Part shown: positions 15,388 through 24,242 of the stretch, one piece after another
How positions within the stretch are numbered: the stretch's first letter is position 1
Layout of the letters: each line of letters begins with the position of its first letter
Made by a program: the position numbers and the translations under genes
The notes under the pieces: generated by a model
What the model was told of the DNA's origin: nothing
Seen by the model: the letters and a program-made list of their open reading frames with translations, nothing else
The model's database searches: none
NCBI GenBank assembly: GCA_963773655.1
Contig: CAVZBX010000005.1
Span: 62,001-126,000, forward strand
DNA: 64,000 bases
From: DASSQJ01 sp963773655
Lineage (GTDB): Bacteria > Actinomycetota > Actinomycetes > Actinomycetales > Dermatophilaceae
Direction: 5' to 3'

Positions 15388-16518
15388 TCAGAGGACGACG
15401 AGGTCGTCGCGGTGGATGACCTCGCGCTCGTAGGCCGGGCCGAGCTCGCGGGCCAGGTCGCGGGTGGAGCGCCCGAGCAGCCGCGGCAGCTCCCCGGCGG
15501 CGTAGTTGACCAGGCCGCGCGCGATGACGCGGCCGTCGGGCGCGCAGACGTCGACGGCGTCGCCGGCGGCGAACGAGCCGCTGACCTCGACGATGCCGGC
15601 CGGCAGCAGCGAGGTGCGCCGCTCGGTGACGGCCGTGACGGCGCCGGCATCCAGGTGCAGCCGGCCCCGGGCGGTGGTGGCGTGGGCGAGCCAGCGCTTG
15701 CGCGAGGCGCGGGTCGCGGCGGCGGGGGCGAACACCGTGCCGAGGTCGGCACCGGCGAGGGCCTGCTCGACGTCGGCGAGGCACGTCAGCAGGGTGGGAG
15801 CGCCCGCCGCCCCGGCGATGCCGGCCGCCTCGACCTTGGTGACCATGCCGCCACTGCCGACCGAGGAGCCGGTGCCGCCGATGGTGACCGACTCCAGGTC
15901 GTCGGTCGTTCCGACGAACGGGACCCGCCGGGCGCCCGGGCTCGACGGCGGGCCGTCGTGCAGCGCGTCGACGTCGGTGAGCAGCACCAGCCCGTCGGCG
16001 CCGACCAGGTCGGTGACCAGGGCGGCGAGGCGGTCGTTGTCGCCGAAGCGGATCTCCTGCGTCGCGACGGTGTCGTTCTCGTTGACGATCGGCACCACGC
16101 CGAGCTCGAGCAGCCGCTCCAGGGTGCGCCGCGCGTTCGTGTAGTGGCTGCGACGGGTGGTGTCGTCGGCGGTCAGCAGCACCTGGCCCACGGTGAGCCC
16201 GTGCCGGGAGAAGGCCCTCTGGTAGGCGGCCACGAGCGCCCCCTGCCCGACCGAGGCCGCCGCCTGCTGCGTCGCGAGGTCCGTGGGCCGGCGCTCCAGC
16301 GCCAGCGGGCCGAGACCGGCGGCGATGGCGCCCGAGGAGACGAGCACGACCTGCCGCCCCGCGCGGCGCCGCGCCGCGAGCACGTCGACGAGCCGGGTGA
16401 GGGCGTCGAGGTCGAGGTGGCCGCCGTCCTCGCTGGTGAGCGAGGAGGAGCCCACCTTCACCACGAGGCGCTGCCCCTCTCCCACGGCCCGGCGGAACCG
16501 GGCGGCGGGCTCGCTCAT
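15388..16518 (-). CDS. proB: Glutamate 5-kinase with PUA domain
   Basis: A 376-residue first enzyme of proline biosynthesis, phosphorylating glutamate with ATP. The amino-acid-kinase domain (about 1-260) shows VVKVGSSSLT, VLVSSGAIAAG, VPIVNENDTVAT and FGDNDRLAALV; a C-terminal PUA domain covers about 285-376. Proline feedback inhibition is expected from the family. The ATG at 16518 overlaps the obgE stop (ATGA). The proB end marks the right edge of the accessory block, and a diverged copy of its last 84 bases sits at 10637-10720. Confidence 0.97.
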   Translation of the reverse strand: MSEPAARFRRAVGEGQRLVVKVGSSSLTSEDGGHLDLDALTRLVDVLAARRRAGRQVVLVSSGAIAAGLGPLALERRPTDLATQQAAASVGQGALVAAYQRAFSRHGLTVGQVLLTADDTTRRSHYTNARRTLERLLELGVVPIVNENDTVATQEIRFGDNDRLAALVTDLVGADGLVLLTDVDALHDGPPSSPGARRVPFVGTTDDLESVTIGGTGSSVGSGGMVTKVEAAGIAGAAGAPTLLTCLADVEQALAGADLGTVFAPAAATRASRKRWLAHATTARGRLHLDAGAVTAVTERRTSLLPAGIVEVSGSFAAGDAVDVCAPDGRVIARGLVNYAAGELPRLLGRSTRDLARELGPAYEREVIHRDDLVVL

Positions 16519-18044
16519 CCGTCGTCCTCGTCGTCGGTCGCGGCCCAGTGCCCGGCGCGCCGCTCGGCGGCCAGCTCGTCGCGGGCCGCGGTCTGGGCGT
16601 CCTTGCGGGCGTGGAACTCCTCGCGGCGCTCGGCGCGGGACCTGCGCCCGTGGTCCTCGAGCCGCACGTCGCTGCCTCGGGGCCCGGCGAGCAGCTCGGC
16701 GCCGCTGGTGAGCGTCGGCTGCCAGTCGAAGACGACGGCGTCGTCCTCGGGGCCGATGAGCACGGTCGAGCCGGTGACGGCACCGGCCGCCAGCAGCGCC
16801 TCCTCGACACCGAGCCGGTTCAGCCGGTCCGCGAGGTAGCCGACCGCCTCGTCGTTGGCGAAGTCGGTCTGCCGCACCCAGCGGGTGGGGCGCTCGCCGA
16901 CGACCCGGAACGCCTCGCCGTCCGGGGTGTCCTCGCGGCGCACGTGGAAGCCGCTGTCGTCGACGGCACGAGGACGGAGCACGGTGCGGGGCTTCTCGAC
17001 CACGGTCTGCTCGACCTCGGCACGCGCCGCGGCGACGTGCCGCGCCAGGGCGAAGGTGAGCTCCTTGAGCCCGAGGTGCGCCACCGCGGAGACCGTGAAC
17101 ACCTCGAGCCCGCGCTCCTCGAGCATCGGCGTCACCATCTCGGCGAGCTCACGGGCCTCGGGGACGTCGGCCTTGTTGAGGACGACGACGCGGGTGCGCT
17201 CGGAGAGCGGCCGCCCGCCGAGGCTGTCGTCGGTGACGTAGGCGGCGAGCTCGGCCTCGATCACCTCGAGGTCGGTCATCGGGTCGCGGCCGGGCTCCAG
17301 GGTGGCGCAGTCGACGACGTGGACGAGCACCGAGCAGCGCTCGACGTGCCGCAGGAACTCCAGGCCGAGCCCCTTGCCCTCGCTCGCCCCCGGGATCAGG
17401 CCGGGCACGTCCGCGACCGTGAACCGCTCCGAGCCGGCGGTGACGACGCCGAGGTTCGGGACGAGCGTGGTGAACGGGTAGTCGGCGATCTTGGGCCGGG
17501 CGGCAGAGAGCACCGACACCAGCGAGGACTTGCCGGCGCTCGGGAAGCCGATGAGCGCGACGTCGGCGAGCGACTTCAGCTCGAGGACGACGTCGCGGGA
17601 CTCCCCGGGCTCGCCGAGCAGGGCGAAGCCCGGGGCCTTGCGGCGCGGGCTGGCCAGCGCCTTGTTGCCGAGGCCGCCGCGGCCGCCGCGGGCGACGACG
17701 TACGAGGAGCCCGCGCCGACCAGGTCGGCGAGCACGGTGCCGTCGGGGGTCTTGACCACGGTGCCCTGGGGCACGGACAGGACCAGGTCGGAGCCGTCGG
17801 CACCGTTGCGCTCGTCCCCCGCGCCCGGCTGCCCCTTCTCGGCGCGGCGGTGGGGGCGGTGGTGGTAGTCGAGCAGCGTCGTCGCCTGGGGGTCGACGGT
17901 CAGGACCACGGAGCCGCCGCGTCCGCCGTTGCCGCCGTCCGGACCGCCGAGCGGCTTGAACTTCTCGCGGCGGACGGAGGCGACCCCGTTGCCGCCGTCC
18001 CCGGCCGCGACGTGCAGCACGACCCGGTCGACGAAGGTCGTCAT
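16515..18044 (-). CDS. obgE: Obg-family GTPase
   Basis: A 509-residue ribosome-assembly GTPase. The Gly-rich Obg domain (1-157) carries repeats such as GGPDGGNGGRGG and VARGGRGGLGNKA. The G domain follows, with GFPSAGKSSL (G1), DVPGLIPGASEGKGLG (G3) and LNKADV (G4). A C-terminal OCT domain and an acidic/basic tail ending DDEDDG make it longer than E. coli ObgE (390), as usual in actinobacteria. The ATG at 18044 is preceded by AGGAG at good spacing. It sits in the classical rplU-rpmA-obgE-proB order. Confidence 0.97.
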   Translation of the reverse strand: MTTFVDRVVLHVAAGDGGNGVASVRREKFKPLGGPDGGNGGRGGSVVLTVDPQATTLLDYHHRPHRRAEKGQPGAGDERNGADGSDLVLSVPQGTVVKTPDGTVLADLVGAGSSYVVARGGRGGLGNKALASPRRKAPGFALLGEPGESRDVVLELKSLADVALIGFPSAGKSSLVSVLSAARPKIADYPFTTLVPNLGVVTAGSERFTVADVPGLIPGASEGKGLGLEFLRHVERCSVLVHVVDCATLEPGRDPMTDLEVIEAELAAYVTDDSLGGRPLSERTRVVVLNKADVPEARELAEMVTPMLEERGLEVFTVSAVAHLGLKELTFALARHVAAARAEVEQTVVEKPRTVLRPRAVDDSGFHVRREDTPDGEAFRVVGERPTRWVRQTDFANDEAVGYLADRLNRLGVEEALLAAGAVTGSTVLIGPEDDAVVFDWQPTLTSGAELLAGPRGSDVRLEDHGRRSRAERREEFHARKDAQTAARDELAAERRAGHWAATDDEDDG

Positions 18045-18086
18045 CGGCGTGCTCCTGTCGGTGGGGTTCGGTGCGGGGAAGACACG

Positions 18087-18114
18087 AGGGGCGGGCCGTG
18101 CCCGGCCCGCCCCT
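18087..18114 (-). terminator. Hairpin between rpmA and obgE
   Basis: An 11-bp perfect stem, AGGGGCGGGCC (18087-18097) with its complement at 18104-18114, around a 6-base loop. On the minus strand it lies 40 bases after the rpmA stop and 43 before obgE. Only TCGTGT follows, so it is likely a partial terminator that lowers obgE relative to the ribosomal proteins. Confidence 0.6.
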
Positions 18115-18153
18115 TGCGGTTCGTGGTGGCCGGCGGTGGAGCCGGCCGCGACG

Positions 18154-18420
18154 TCACTCGGCGGCGGCCGCCGCCGGGACGACGTTGACGACCTTGCGGC
18201 CGCGCTTGCTGCCGAACTCCACCGCGCCCGCGACGAGCGCGAACAGGGTGTCGTCGCCGCCGCGGCCGACGCCGTCACCGGGGTGGAAGTGCGTGCCGCG
18301 CTGGCGGACGAGGATCTCGCCGGCCTTGACGACCTGGCCGCCGTAGCGCTTGACGCCGAGGTACTGGGCGTTCGAGTCCCGACCGTTGCGGGTCGAGGAC
18401 GCACCCTTCTTGTGTGCCAT
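18154..18420 (-). CDS. rpmA: 50S ribosomal protein L27
   Basis: An 88-residue L27. The N-terminus MAHKKGASSTRNGRDSNAQY and the block GGQVVKAGEILVRQRGT are essentially invariant in bacteria; the tail ends in an alanine run and Glu. L27 reaches the peptidyl-transferase centre of the 50S subunit. There is no N-terminal extension needing protease cleavage as in Firmicutes. It follows rplU after 36 bases in the same operon. Confidence 0.99.
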   Translation of the reverse strand: MAHKKGASSTRNGRDSNAQYLGVKRYGGQVVKAGEILVRQRGTHFHPGDGVGRGGDDTLFALVAGAVEFGSKRGRKVVNVVPAAAAAE

Positions 18421-18456
18421 GTCAGTACATCCTGTTCGTGAGGTCCGAGCGTGGGC

Positions 18457-18765
18457 TCAGGCGTCGATCGCGGTGATCTTGATCTGGGTGAGCGGCTGGC
18501 GGTGGCCCTGGCGCTTCCGGTAGCCGGTCTTGTTCTTGTACTTCAGGATCGTGATCTTCGGGCCCTTGGCGGCCTTGACGACCTCCGCGGTGACCGTGAC
18601 CTTGGCGAGCTTGCCCGCGTCGCTGGTGACGGTGGCGCCGTCCACGACGAGCAGCGGCTGCAGCTGGATGGTGTCCCCGGCCTCGCCGGCCGTCTTGTCG
18701 ATCAGCAGGGTGTCGCCCACGGAGACCTTCTCCTGGCGACCGCCTGCGCGCACAATCGCGTACAC
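18457..18765 (-). CDS. rplU: 50S ribosomal protein L21
   Basis: A 102-residue L21, the usual length. Signature blocks are YAIVRAGGRQEKVSVGD at the N-terminus and KYKNKTGYRKRQGHRQPLTQIKI near the end. L21 binds 23S rRNA domain VI in the 50S subunit. The GTG at 18765 matches the family start; an in-frame GTG at 18777 would add four residues and lies directly against AAGGAA. It is probably the first gene of rplU-rpmA-obgE-proB, with its promoter in the 160 bases before the RNase E/G stop. Confidence 0.98.
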   Translation of the reverse strand: MYAIVRAGGRQEKVSVGDTLLIDKTAGEAGDTIQLQPLLVVDGATVTSDAGKLAKVTVTAEVVKAAKGPKITILKYKNKTGYRKRQGHRQPLTQIKITAIDA

Positions 18766-18927
18766 GTTCGTACTCACTTCCTTCGTCGGGCGCGCTCGCT
18801 CGTGACCGGCCGGTAGCGACCCCACGGAGCACGCGGGACACCGGCGCGGTGGGCGCACCAGCGCACGAGTCTACCGATGCCGCGGGGACCGCTCCAAATC
18901 AGCGGGACGGCCCCGACCTCGGCGGTC

Positions 18928-21816
18928 TCAGCCGCCGGTGGCGGGCTGCTCCTCGGCGGCGGGCACGTCGTCGGACCCGTCGGTCCCACCGTCACCGGTG
19001 ACGGGCTCGGGTGCGCTGTCGGCGACCACCACCGGCTCGGTGCCGGGCGGCGGACCGGCAGGCGCCACGACCCGACCGCGCCGGCGCCGCGGGCGGGCCG
19101 GTGCGACGGCCGGGGCCGGGAGGTCCTCGTCCGCCGACGGCGGGGCCACGGCGGGCTCCGTCGCCGTCGGCTCCTCTGCCGAGGACTCCTCGGCCGTCGG
19201 CTCCTCTGCCGGGGACTCCTCGGCCGCGGGCTCGGTCGCCCCGACCTCGGGGACGTCCATCGCGGCGTCCTCCGCCGTGGGCCCCTCCCCCGCGGCCTGG
19301 GCGACCTCGGCGGCGACCTCGGCCGCGAGCTCGGGCTGCTCGGTGTGCCGCAGCGCCGCCGCGTGCGCGGCCGCCGCGATCTGGGCGGCGGTGGGGCCGC
19401 TCTGCGTGCGGGCCTCGTCCGCGGCGGGGGCGCTGCCGTTCGAGCCCCGCCCTCCGGAGCCGCTGCCGGCACCGGACCCGGCGCCGCGCCGCCCGCGGCC
19501 GGACCGGCCGGACCCGCCGTTGCCGCCGGAGCCGCCGCGCTCGACCGGCTCGGTGTGCACGACGATGCCGCGGCCCCCGCAGTGCTCGCAGGGCTCGGAG
19601 AAGACCTCGATCAGGCCCGAGCCGACCCGCTTGCGGGTCATCTGCACCAGCCCGAGCGAGGTGACCTCGGCGACCTGGTGCTTGGTGCGGTCGCGGCCCA
19701 GGCACTCCAGGAGCCGGCGGACCACGAGGTCGCGGTTGGACTCGAGCACCATGTCGATGAAGTCGATGACGATGATCCCGCCGATGTCGCGCAGCCGGAG
19801 CTGGCGCACGATCTCCTCCGCGGCCTCGAGGTTGTTCTTGGTGACGGTCTCCTCGAGGTTGCCGCCGGACCCGACGAACTTGCCGGTGTTGACGTCGACG
19901 ACGGTCATCGCCTCGGTGCGGTCGATGACGAGCGAGCCGCCCGAGGGCAGCCAGACCTTGCGGTCCATCGCCTTGGCGATCTGCTCGTCGATCCGGTGGG
20001 CGGCGAAGACGTCCTCCTCGGCGGTCCACCGGGTGACGCGCGGGGCGAGGTCCGGCGCGACGTCCTCGACGTACTCGCTGACCTCGGACCACGCGGTGTC
20101 GCCGGACACGACGAGGGAGGCGAAGTCCTCGGTGAAGACGTCGCGGATCACCCGGATGGTGAGGTCGGGCTCGCCGTGGAGCAGCACCGGGGCGCCCCCG
20201 CTGCCCGACTTCCGCGACGCCGCCGAGTCGGCCTTGGAGCGGATCCGCTCCCACTGCTTGCTCAACCGCTCGACGTCGGCGCGCAGCTCCTCCTCCGAGG
20301 CACCCTCGGCCGCCGTGCGGACGATGACACCGGCCGAGTCGGGCACGATCGTCTTGAGGATGGCCTTGAGCCGGGCCCGCTCGGTGTCGGGGAGCTTGCG
20401 CGAGATGCCGGTCATCTGGCCCTCGGGCACGAAGACGAGGTACCGCCCGGGCAGCGAGATCTGCGAGGTGAGGCGGGCGCCCTTGTGGCCGATCGGGTCC
20501 TTGGTGACCTGGACCAGGACGGTGTCGCCGGAGGACAGCGCGTTCTCGATCCGCTTGGACTGGTTGACCTCGAGGCCGGCGGCGTCCCAGTTCACCTCCC
20601 CGGCGTAGAGCACGGCGTTGCGGCCCTTGCCGATGTCGACGAACGCCGCCTCCATCGAGGGGAGCACGTTCTGCACCCGGCCGAGGTAGACGTTGCCCGC
20701 CATCGAGGCGGTCGTCTCGCGGGAGACGTAGTGCTCCACGAGCACGCCGTCCTCGAGGACCCCGATCTGGGTGCGACCCTCCCGCCCGCGCACGACCATG
20801 GCCCGCTCGACGCTCTCGCGACGGGCGAGGAACTCGGCCTCGGTGATGATGGTGCGGCGCCGGCCGGCCTCGCGGCCCTCGCGGCGGCGCTGCTTCTTCG
20901 CCTCGAGCCGGGTGGATCCCTTCACGGCCGTGGGCTCGTCGCGGGCCTGGCGCGGCTCGCGCACCCTGGTGACGGTGCCGGGCGGGTCGTCGCCGTCGCC
21001 ACCCCCGGCGCCGCTGCGCCGGCGCCGGCGACGGCGCCGGCTGGACGTGGACTCCCCGCCGTCGTCGCCCGCGTCCGGGGCGCCACCGTCGCCCGAGTCC
21101 TCGCCCTCCTTGCCGGTGGCGGCGTCGTCGGCCTCCGCCCCGCTGCCCTGCTCGTCGCCGTCCTTGCCGCCCCGGCCGCGGCGGCCCCGGCCGCCGCGTC
21201 GGCGACGGCGGGAGCCGCCCTCGCCGTCGCCCTCGCCGCGGTCCTCGCTCTCCTCGCCGGCGCCCTGCTCGCCCGCGTCGGAGCCCTCCGCCTCGGCCGG
21301 CTCCACGGCGCGCGACCGACGTGAGCGGCGGGGGGCCACCGTGGGCTCCGGCGCCTGGAACAGCACCCCGAACGCGGCCCCGGCAGCTGCACCGGTGCTG
21401 GCGTCGGCGACGGGCTCGTCGGCCGCGGACCCGGCGTCGGCGGTCTGCGCCTCAGCGGGCTCGGCCTTCGCCTTCGTCCTCCTCGACGCGGCCCTGGTCT
21501 TCTTCGCCGGCTTCTCGCTCGGCGTCTCCACCGCCTCGACGCCCTCGGCGTTCTCGGCCTTATCGGTCCTGTCGCCCTTCTCCGCCTTCGCGGACTTCTT
21601 GGCCTTCGCGGACTTCCTCGGCTTCGTCGGGGACGGCTCCTCGGCCGTGCCGTCGTCGCCGCCGGAGGCCGGGGCGTCCGCCGCGGGCGACGTGGTGCGG
21701 GAGGTGGCGCGACGGCTGCGCCTGGGGCGCTCGGGGGCCGCGTCGGCGGCAGAGCTGGTGTCGTCCGTGCCGGTGGTGTCGGTGGCGGGGGTGCTCGGGT
21801 CGTTCTCGGTGGCCAT
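18928..21816 (-). CDS. rne: Ribonuclease E/G
   Basis: A 962-residue endoribonuclease that starts mRNA decay and processes rRNA. A long disordered N-terminal extension (about 1-330), rich in Ala, Glu, Lys and RGGRGRRGRGG-like clusters, precedes the catalytic core. The core has an S1 domain (MAGNVYLGRVQNVLPSMEAAFVDIG), the DNase-like catalytic segment (MTVVDVNTGKFVG, DIGGIIVIDFIDM) and the zinc-link CEHCGGRG. The C-terminal tail of about 200 residues is acidic with short repeats and ends in a basic RPRRRRGR patch, the usual actinobacterial arrangement with degradosome-binding ends on both sides. A GGAAAGGGG ribosome-binding site precedes the ATG. Confidence 0.95.
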   Translation of the reverse strand: MATENDPSTPATDTTGTDDTSSAADAAPERPRRSRRATSRTTSPAADAPASGGDDGTAEEPSPTKPRKSAKAKKSAKAEKGDRTDKAENAEGVEAVETPSEKPAKKTRAASRRTKAKAEPAEAQTADAGSAADEPVADASTGAAAGAAFGVLFQAPEPTVAPRRSRRSRAVEPAEAEGSDAGEQGAGEESEDRGEGDGEGGSRRRRRGGRGRRGRGGKDGDEQGSGAEADDAATGKEGEDSGDGGAPDAGDDGGESTSSRRRRRRRRSGAGGGDGDDPPGTVTRVREPRQARDEPTAVKGSTRLEAKKQRRREGREAGRRRTIITEAEFLARRESVERAMVVRGREGRTQIGVLEDGVLVEHYVSRETTASMAGNVYLGRVQNVLPSMEAAFVDIGKGRNAVLYAGEVNWDAAGLEVNQSKRIENALSSGDTVLVQVTKDPIGHKGARLTSQISLPGRYLVFVPEGQMTGISRKLPDTERARLKAILKTIVPDSAGVIVRTAAEGASEEELRADVERLSKQWERIRSKADSAASRKSGSGGAPVLLHGEPDLTIRVIRDVFTEDFASLVVSGDTAWSEVSEYVEDVAPDLAPRVTRWTAEEDVFAAHRIDEQIAKAMDRKVWLPSGGSLVIDRTEAMTVVDVNTGKFVGSGGNLEETVTKNNLEAAEEIVRQLRLRDIGGIIVIDFIDMVLESNRDLVVRRLLECLGRDRTKHQVAEVTSLGLVQMTRKRVGSGLIEVFSEPCEHCGGRGIVVHTEPVERGGSGGNGGSGRSGRGRRGAGSGAGSGSGGRGSNGSAPAADEARTQSGPTAAQIAAAAHAAALRHTEQPELAAEVAAEVAQAAGEGPTAEDAAMDVPEVGATEPAAEESPAEEPTAEESSAEEPTATEPAVAPPSADEDLPAPAVAPARPRRRRGRVVAPAGPPPGTEPVVVADSAPEPVTGDGGTDGSDDVPAAEEQPATGG
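19171..19230. repeat. 30-nt tandem repeat in the RNase E/G tail
   Basis: Two 30-nt copies (19171-19200 and 19201-19230), 27 of 30 bases identical, encode PAAEESPAEE then PTAEESSAEE on the minus strand, with a partial further copy. They lie in the acidic C-terminal tail and are probably prone to slippage. Confidence 0.7.
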
Positions 21817-21932
21817 GACGGCCCCTTTCCTCACCACGGGCCGGCCGCCACACCGGGCGCCCGGTCGAGCGGCCCCGTGCCGACCGCGTGGTGTGCGGTC
21901 AATCGCGCCGGGCGCACCCGACGCGGAAGTCG

Positions 21933-22727
21933 TCAGCTGCCCCGAACCGGCTCGCGCGGCTCGCGCGTCACCTGTCCGGAGCCGACGGCGTCCTTGTCGG
22001 CGGCCAACGGGTCGGCCACCCCGGCAGCTGCGTCGAGCAGCGGGCCCTGCGCCAGCCGGGTGACCCGTGGTGGGACCGGCGGCGCAAACCCTGTCACAGC
22101 GTGCAGTGCGGTCAGGATGTCGTCGGGTCGTACGGACGGTGTGGTGTGCCGTACGACCATCCGAAGTATCGCACACCCCCGGTCGTCGACCCCTTCGATC
22201 GTCAGGGTCCGCACGGGTTCGCGCGTGTCGAACGTCTTCGGACCGGTCTTGAACGTGCGGGTGGTCTCGGCCCGATCGGCCGCGAGGTACGCGGCCACCG
22301 CCGCCTCCAGCTCGTCGCGGTCGACGTCGCAGACGACCAGCCGCCACTCGCTCGCCTCGAGCCGGTCGGCGAGCGCTCCCGGCCCCGCCTCGACGACCTC
22401 GAGCACGTCCAGGCCGTCGGGGAGCGCCTCGTCGAGCGCCACGCGCAACGCCTCCGGATCGACCCGTTCGGTGACCCGGACCTCGAAGTACTCCGCCTCG
22501 CTGGCGACACCGGTGGGGGCCGCGTTCGCGTAGGAGATGAGCGGGTGCGGGTGGAAGCCGGCGGAGAACGCCATCGGCACCCCGGCCCGGCGCAGCGCCC
22601 GCTCCAGGGCGCGCGAGAAGTCACGGGTCGACGAGAACCGCAGGCGACCCCGCTTGGCGTAGCGCAGCCGCAACCGCTGCACCGCGGGCGGCGGTGGCGG
22701 TCCCTCGGGCGTGCGCTGGCGGGCCAT
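21933..22727 (-). CDS. TIGR03936/DUF2344 family protein
   Basis: A 264-residue protein of the DUF2344 family. The N-terminus RLRLRYAKRGRLRFSSTRDF and the block GFHPHPLISYANAAPTGV are diagnostic. It normally lies directly next to, or is fused with, the TIGR03960 radical SAM protein; the pair is thought to act together in an undefined tRNA or rRNA modification (family context, not proven). Here the partner is 3.6 kb upstream, separated by three unrelated genes. The last 60 residues are a poorly conserved polar tail. RNase E/G follows after about 115 bases. Confidence 0.9.
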   Translation of the reverse strand: MARQRTPEGPPPPPAVQRLRLRYAKRGRLRFSSTRDFSRALERALRRAGVPMAFSAGFHPHPLISYANAAPTGVASEAEYFEVRVTERVDPEALRVALDEALPDGLDVLEVVEAGPGALADRLEASEWRLVVCDVDRDELEAAVAAYLAADRAETTRTFKTGPKTFDTREPVRTLTIEGVDDRGCAILRMVVRHTTPSVRPDDILTALHAVTGFAPPVPPRVTRLAQGPLLDAAAGVADPLAADKDAVGSGQVTREPREPVRGS

Positions 22728-22855
22728 GACGCACCAGCCTAGGAGGCCCGCCGCGGCGGGCCCGACCCGGCATGGTCCTCCCCCGCGTGATGACCACCGA
22801 ATCCGTAGGCGTGGGGCGGCTTCCGGTCAGGTATCGGTGGGTCTACCCTCGGCCC

Positions 22856-24223
22856 ATGACCGAGATCGATCGTGATCGCCTGGCCACGCTGCTGGCGGCC
22901 GAGCAGGCGGAGTACACCGGGCGCCACCCGCGTAGCCGGGCGCTGTTCGCGCAGGCCTCCCACCTCTTCGGGCGGGTGCCGATGACGTGGATGAACATGT
23001 GGACCGGCGGCTTCCCCCTCTACCTCGACCACGCCCGGGGCAACCGGGTCACCGACGTGGACGGGCAGACCTACGTCGACTTCGCCCTCGGGGACACCGG
23101 GGCGATGGCCGGCCACTCCCCCGCGGCGACGCTGGCCGCGGTGACGCGCCGGACCGTCGAGCTCGGTGGGGTCACGACGATGCTGCCGACCGAGGACGCC
23201 GAGTGGGTGGGCGCCGAGCTCGCCCGCAGGTTCGGCCTGCCGCTGTGGAGCTTCACGCTGTCGGCGACGGACGCCAACCGGTGGGCGGTCCGCCTGGCCC
23301 GGCTCGCGACCGGACGGCCCAAGGTGCTGGTGTTCGCGTACTGCTACCACGGCTCGGTGGACGAGGCCTTCGCGGTGCCCGGGCCCGACGGTCGGGCGGC
23401 CTCCCGCCCGGGCAACGTCGCCCCGCCCGTGCCCCTCGACCTCACGACGCGCGTCGCGACGTGGAACGACCTGGAGTCGGTGGAGCGCGAGCTCGCGCAC
23501 GGCGACGTCGCCGCGGTGCTCACCGAGCCGGCGCTCACCAACATCGGGATCGTCCTGCCGGAGCCGGGCTTCCTCGAGGGGGTGCGCGAGCTGGCCACCC
23601 GGCACGGCGCCCTGCTCATGATCGACGAGACCCACACGTTCTCCGCGGGGTGGGGCGGCGCCACCCGGGCCTGGGGGCTGGACCCGGACGTGTTCGTCAT
23701 CGGCAAGTCGATCGGCGGCGGCATCCCGTCCGGCGCCTACGGGCTGTCCGAGGAGGTCGCCGCGGCGGTCACCCGCCACACCGACGCCGGCGAGGCCGAC
23801 ATCGTCGACGTGGGCGGGGTCGGCGGCACCCTGGCGGGCAACGCGCTGTCGACGGCGGCGATGCGGGCCACCCTCGGTGAGGTGCTGACCGAGGACGCCT
23901 TCGCGCACATGGGCTCGCTCGCCACCGCGTTCACCGAGGGGGTTCAGGCCACCCTCGACGAGCTCGACGTGCCGTGGTCGATCTCCCGCCTCGGCGCCCG
24001 CGCCGAGTACCGCTTCGCCCGGCCCGCGCCGCGCACCGGCGAGGAGTCCGCCGCGGCCGCGGACGAGGAGCTGGACGCCTACCTGCACCTGGCGACGGCC
24101 AACCGCGGCATCCTCATGACGCCGTTCCACAACATGGCGCTGATGTGTCCGGAGACCTCCCGCGCGGACGTCGACCTGCACACCGAGGTCTTCCGCGAGG
24201 TGGTCGGCGCCCTCTACGCCTGA
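22856..24223 (+). CDS. Class III PLP-dependent aminotransferase (glutamate-1-semialdehyde mutase-like)
   Basis: A 455-residue fold-type I enzyme. The PLP-binding lysine is in VIGKSIGGGIPSGAYG, preceded by the aspartate in MIDETHTF. The N-terminal segment GNRVTDVDGQTYVDFALGDTG matches the glutamate-1-semialdehyde aminomutase subgroup. It is probably not the heme-pathway HemL, since the lysine motif is GKSIGGG rather than GK-V-GGG and no hem genes are near; a role on a beta- or omega-amino acid is more likely. The substrate is unknown. It is transcribed against its neighbours; a -10-like TACCCT lies about 10 bases before the ATG, which would make the transcript nearly leaderless. Confidence 0.85.
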   Translation: MTEIDRDRLATLLAAEQAEYTGRHPRSRALFAQASHLFGRVPMTWMNMWTGGFPLYLDHARGNRVTDVDGQTYVDFALGDTGAMAGHSPAATLAAVTRRTVELGGVTTMLPTEDAEWVGAELARRFGLPLWSFTLSATDANRWAVRLARLATGRPKVLVFAYCYHGSVDEAFAVPGPDGRAASRPGNVAPPVPLDLTTRVATWNDLESVERELAHGDVAAVLTEPALTNIGIVLPEPGFLEGVRELATRHGALLMIDETHTFSAGWGGATRAWGLDPDVFVIGKSIGGGIPSGAYGLSEEVAAAVTRHTDAGEADIVDVGGVGGTLAGNALSTAAMRATLGEVLTEDAFAHMGSLATAFTEGVQATLDELDVPWSISRLGARAEYRFARPAPRTGEESAAAADEELDAYLHLATANRGILMTPFHNMALMCPETSRADVDLHTEVFREVVGALYA

Positions 24224-24242
24224 GCGGCCGCCACGGACGGGG

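Noticed and set aside
18877..21324. Long plus-strand open frame antisense to RNase E/G
   Set aside because: It mirrors RNase E/G codons and shows His/Asp/Val-rich shadow composition with no family motif. The minus strand encodes a clear RNase E/G.
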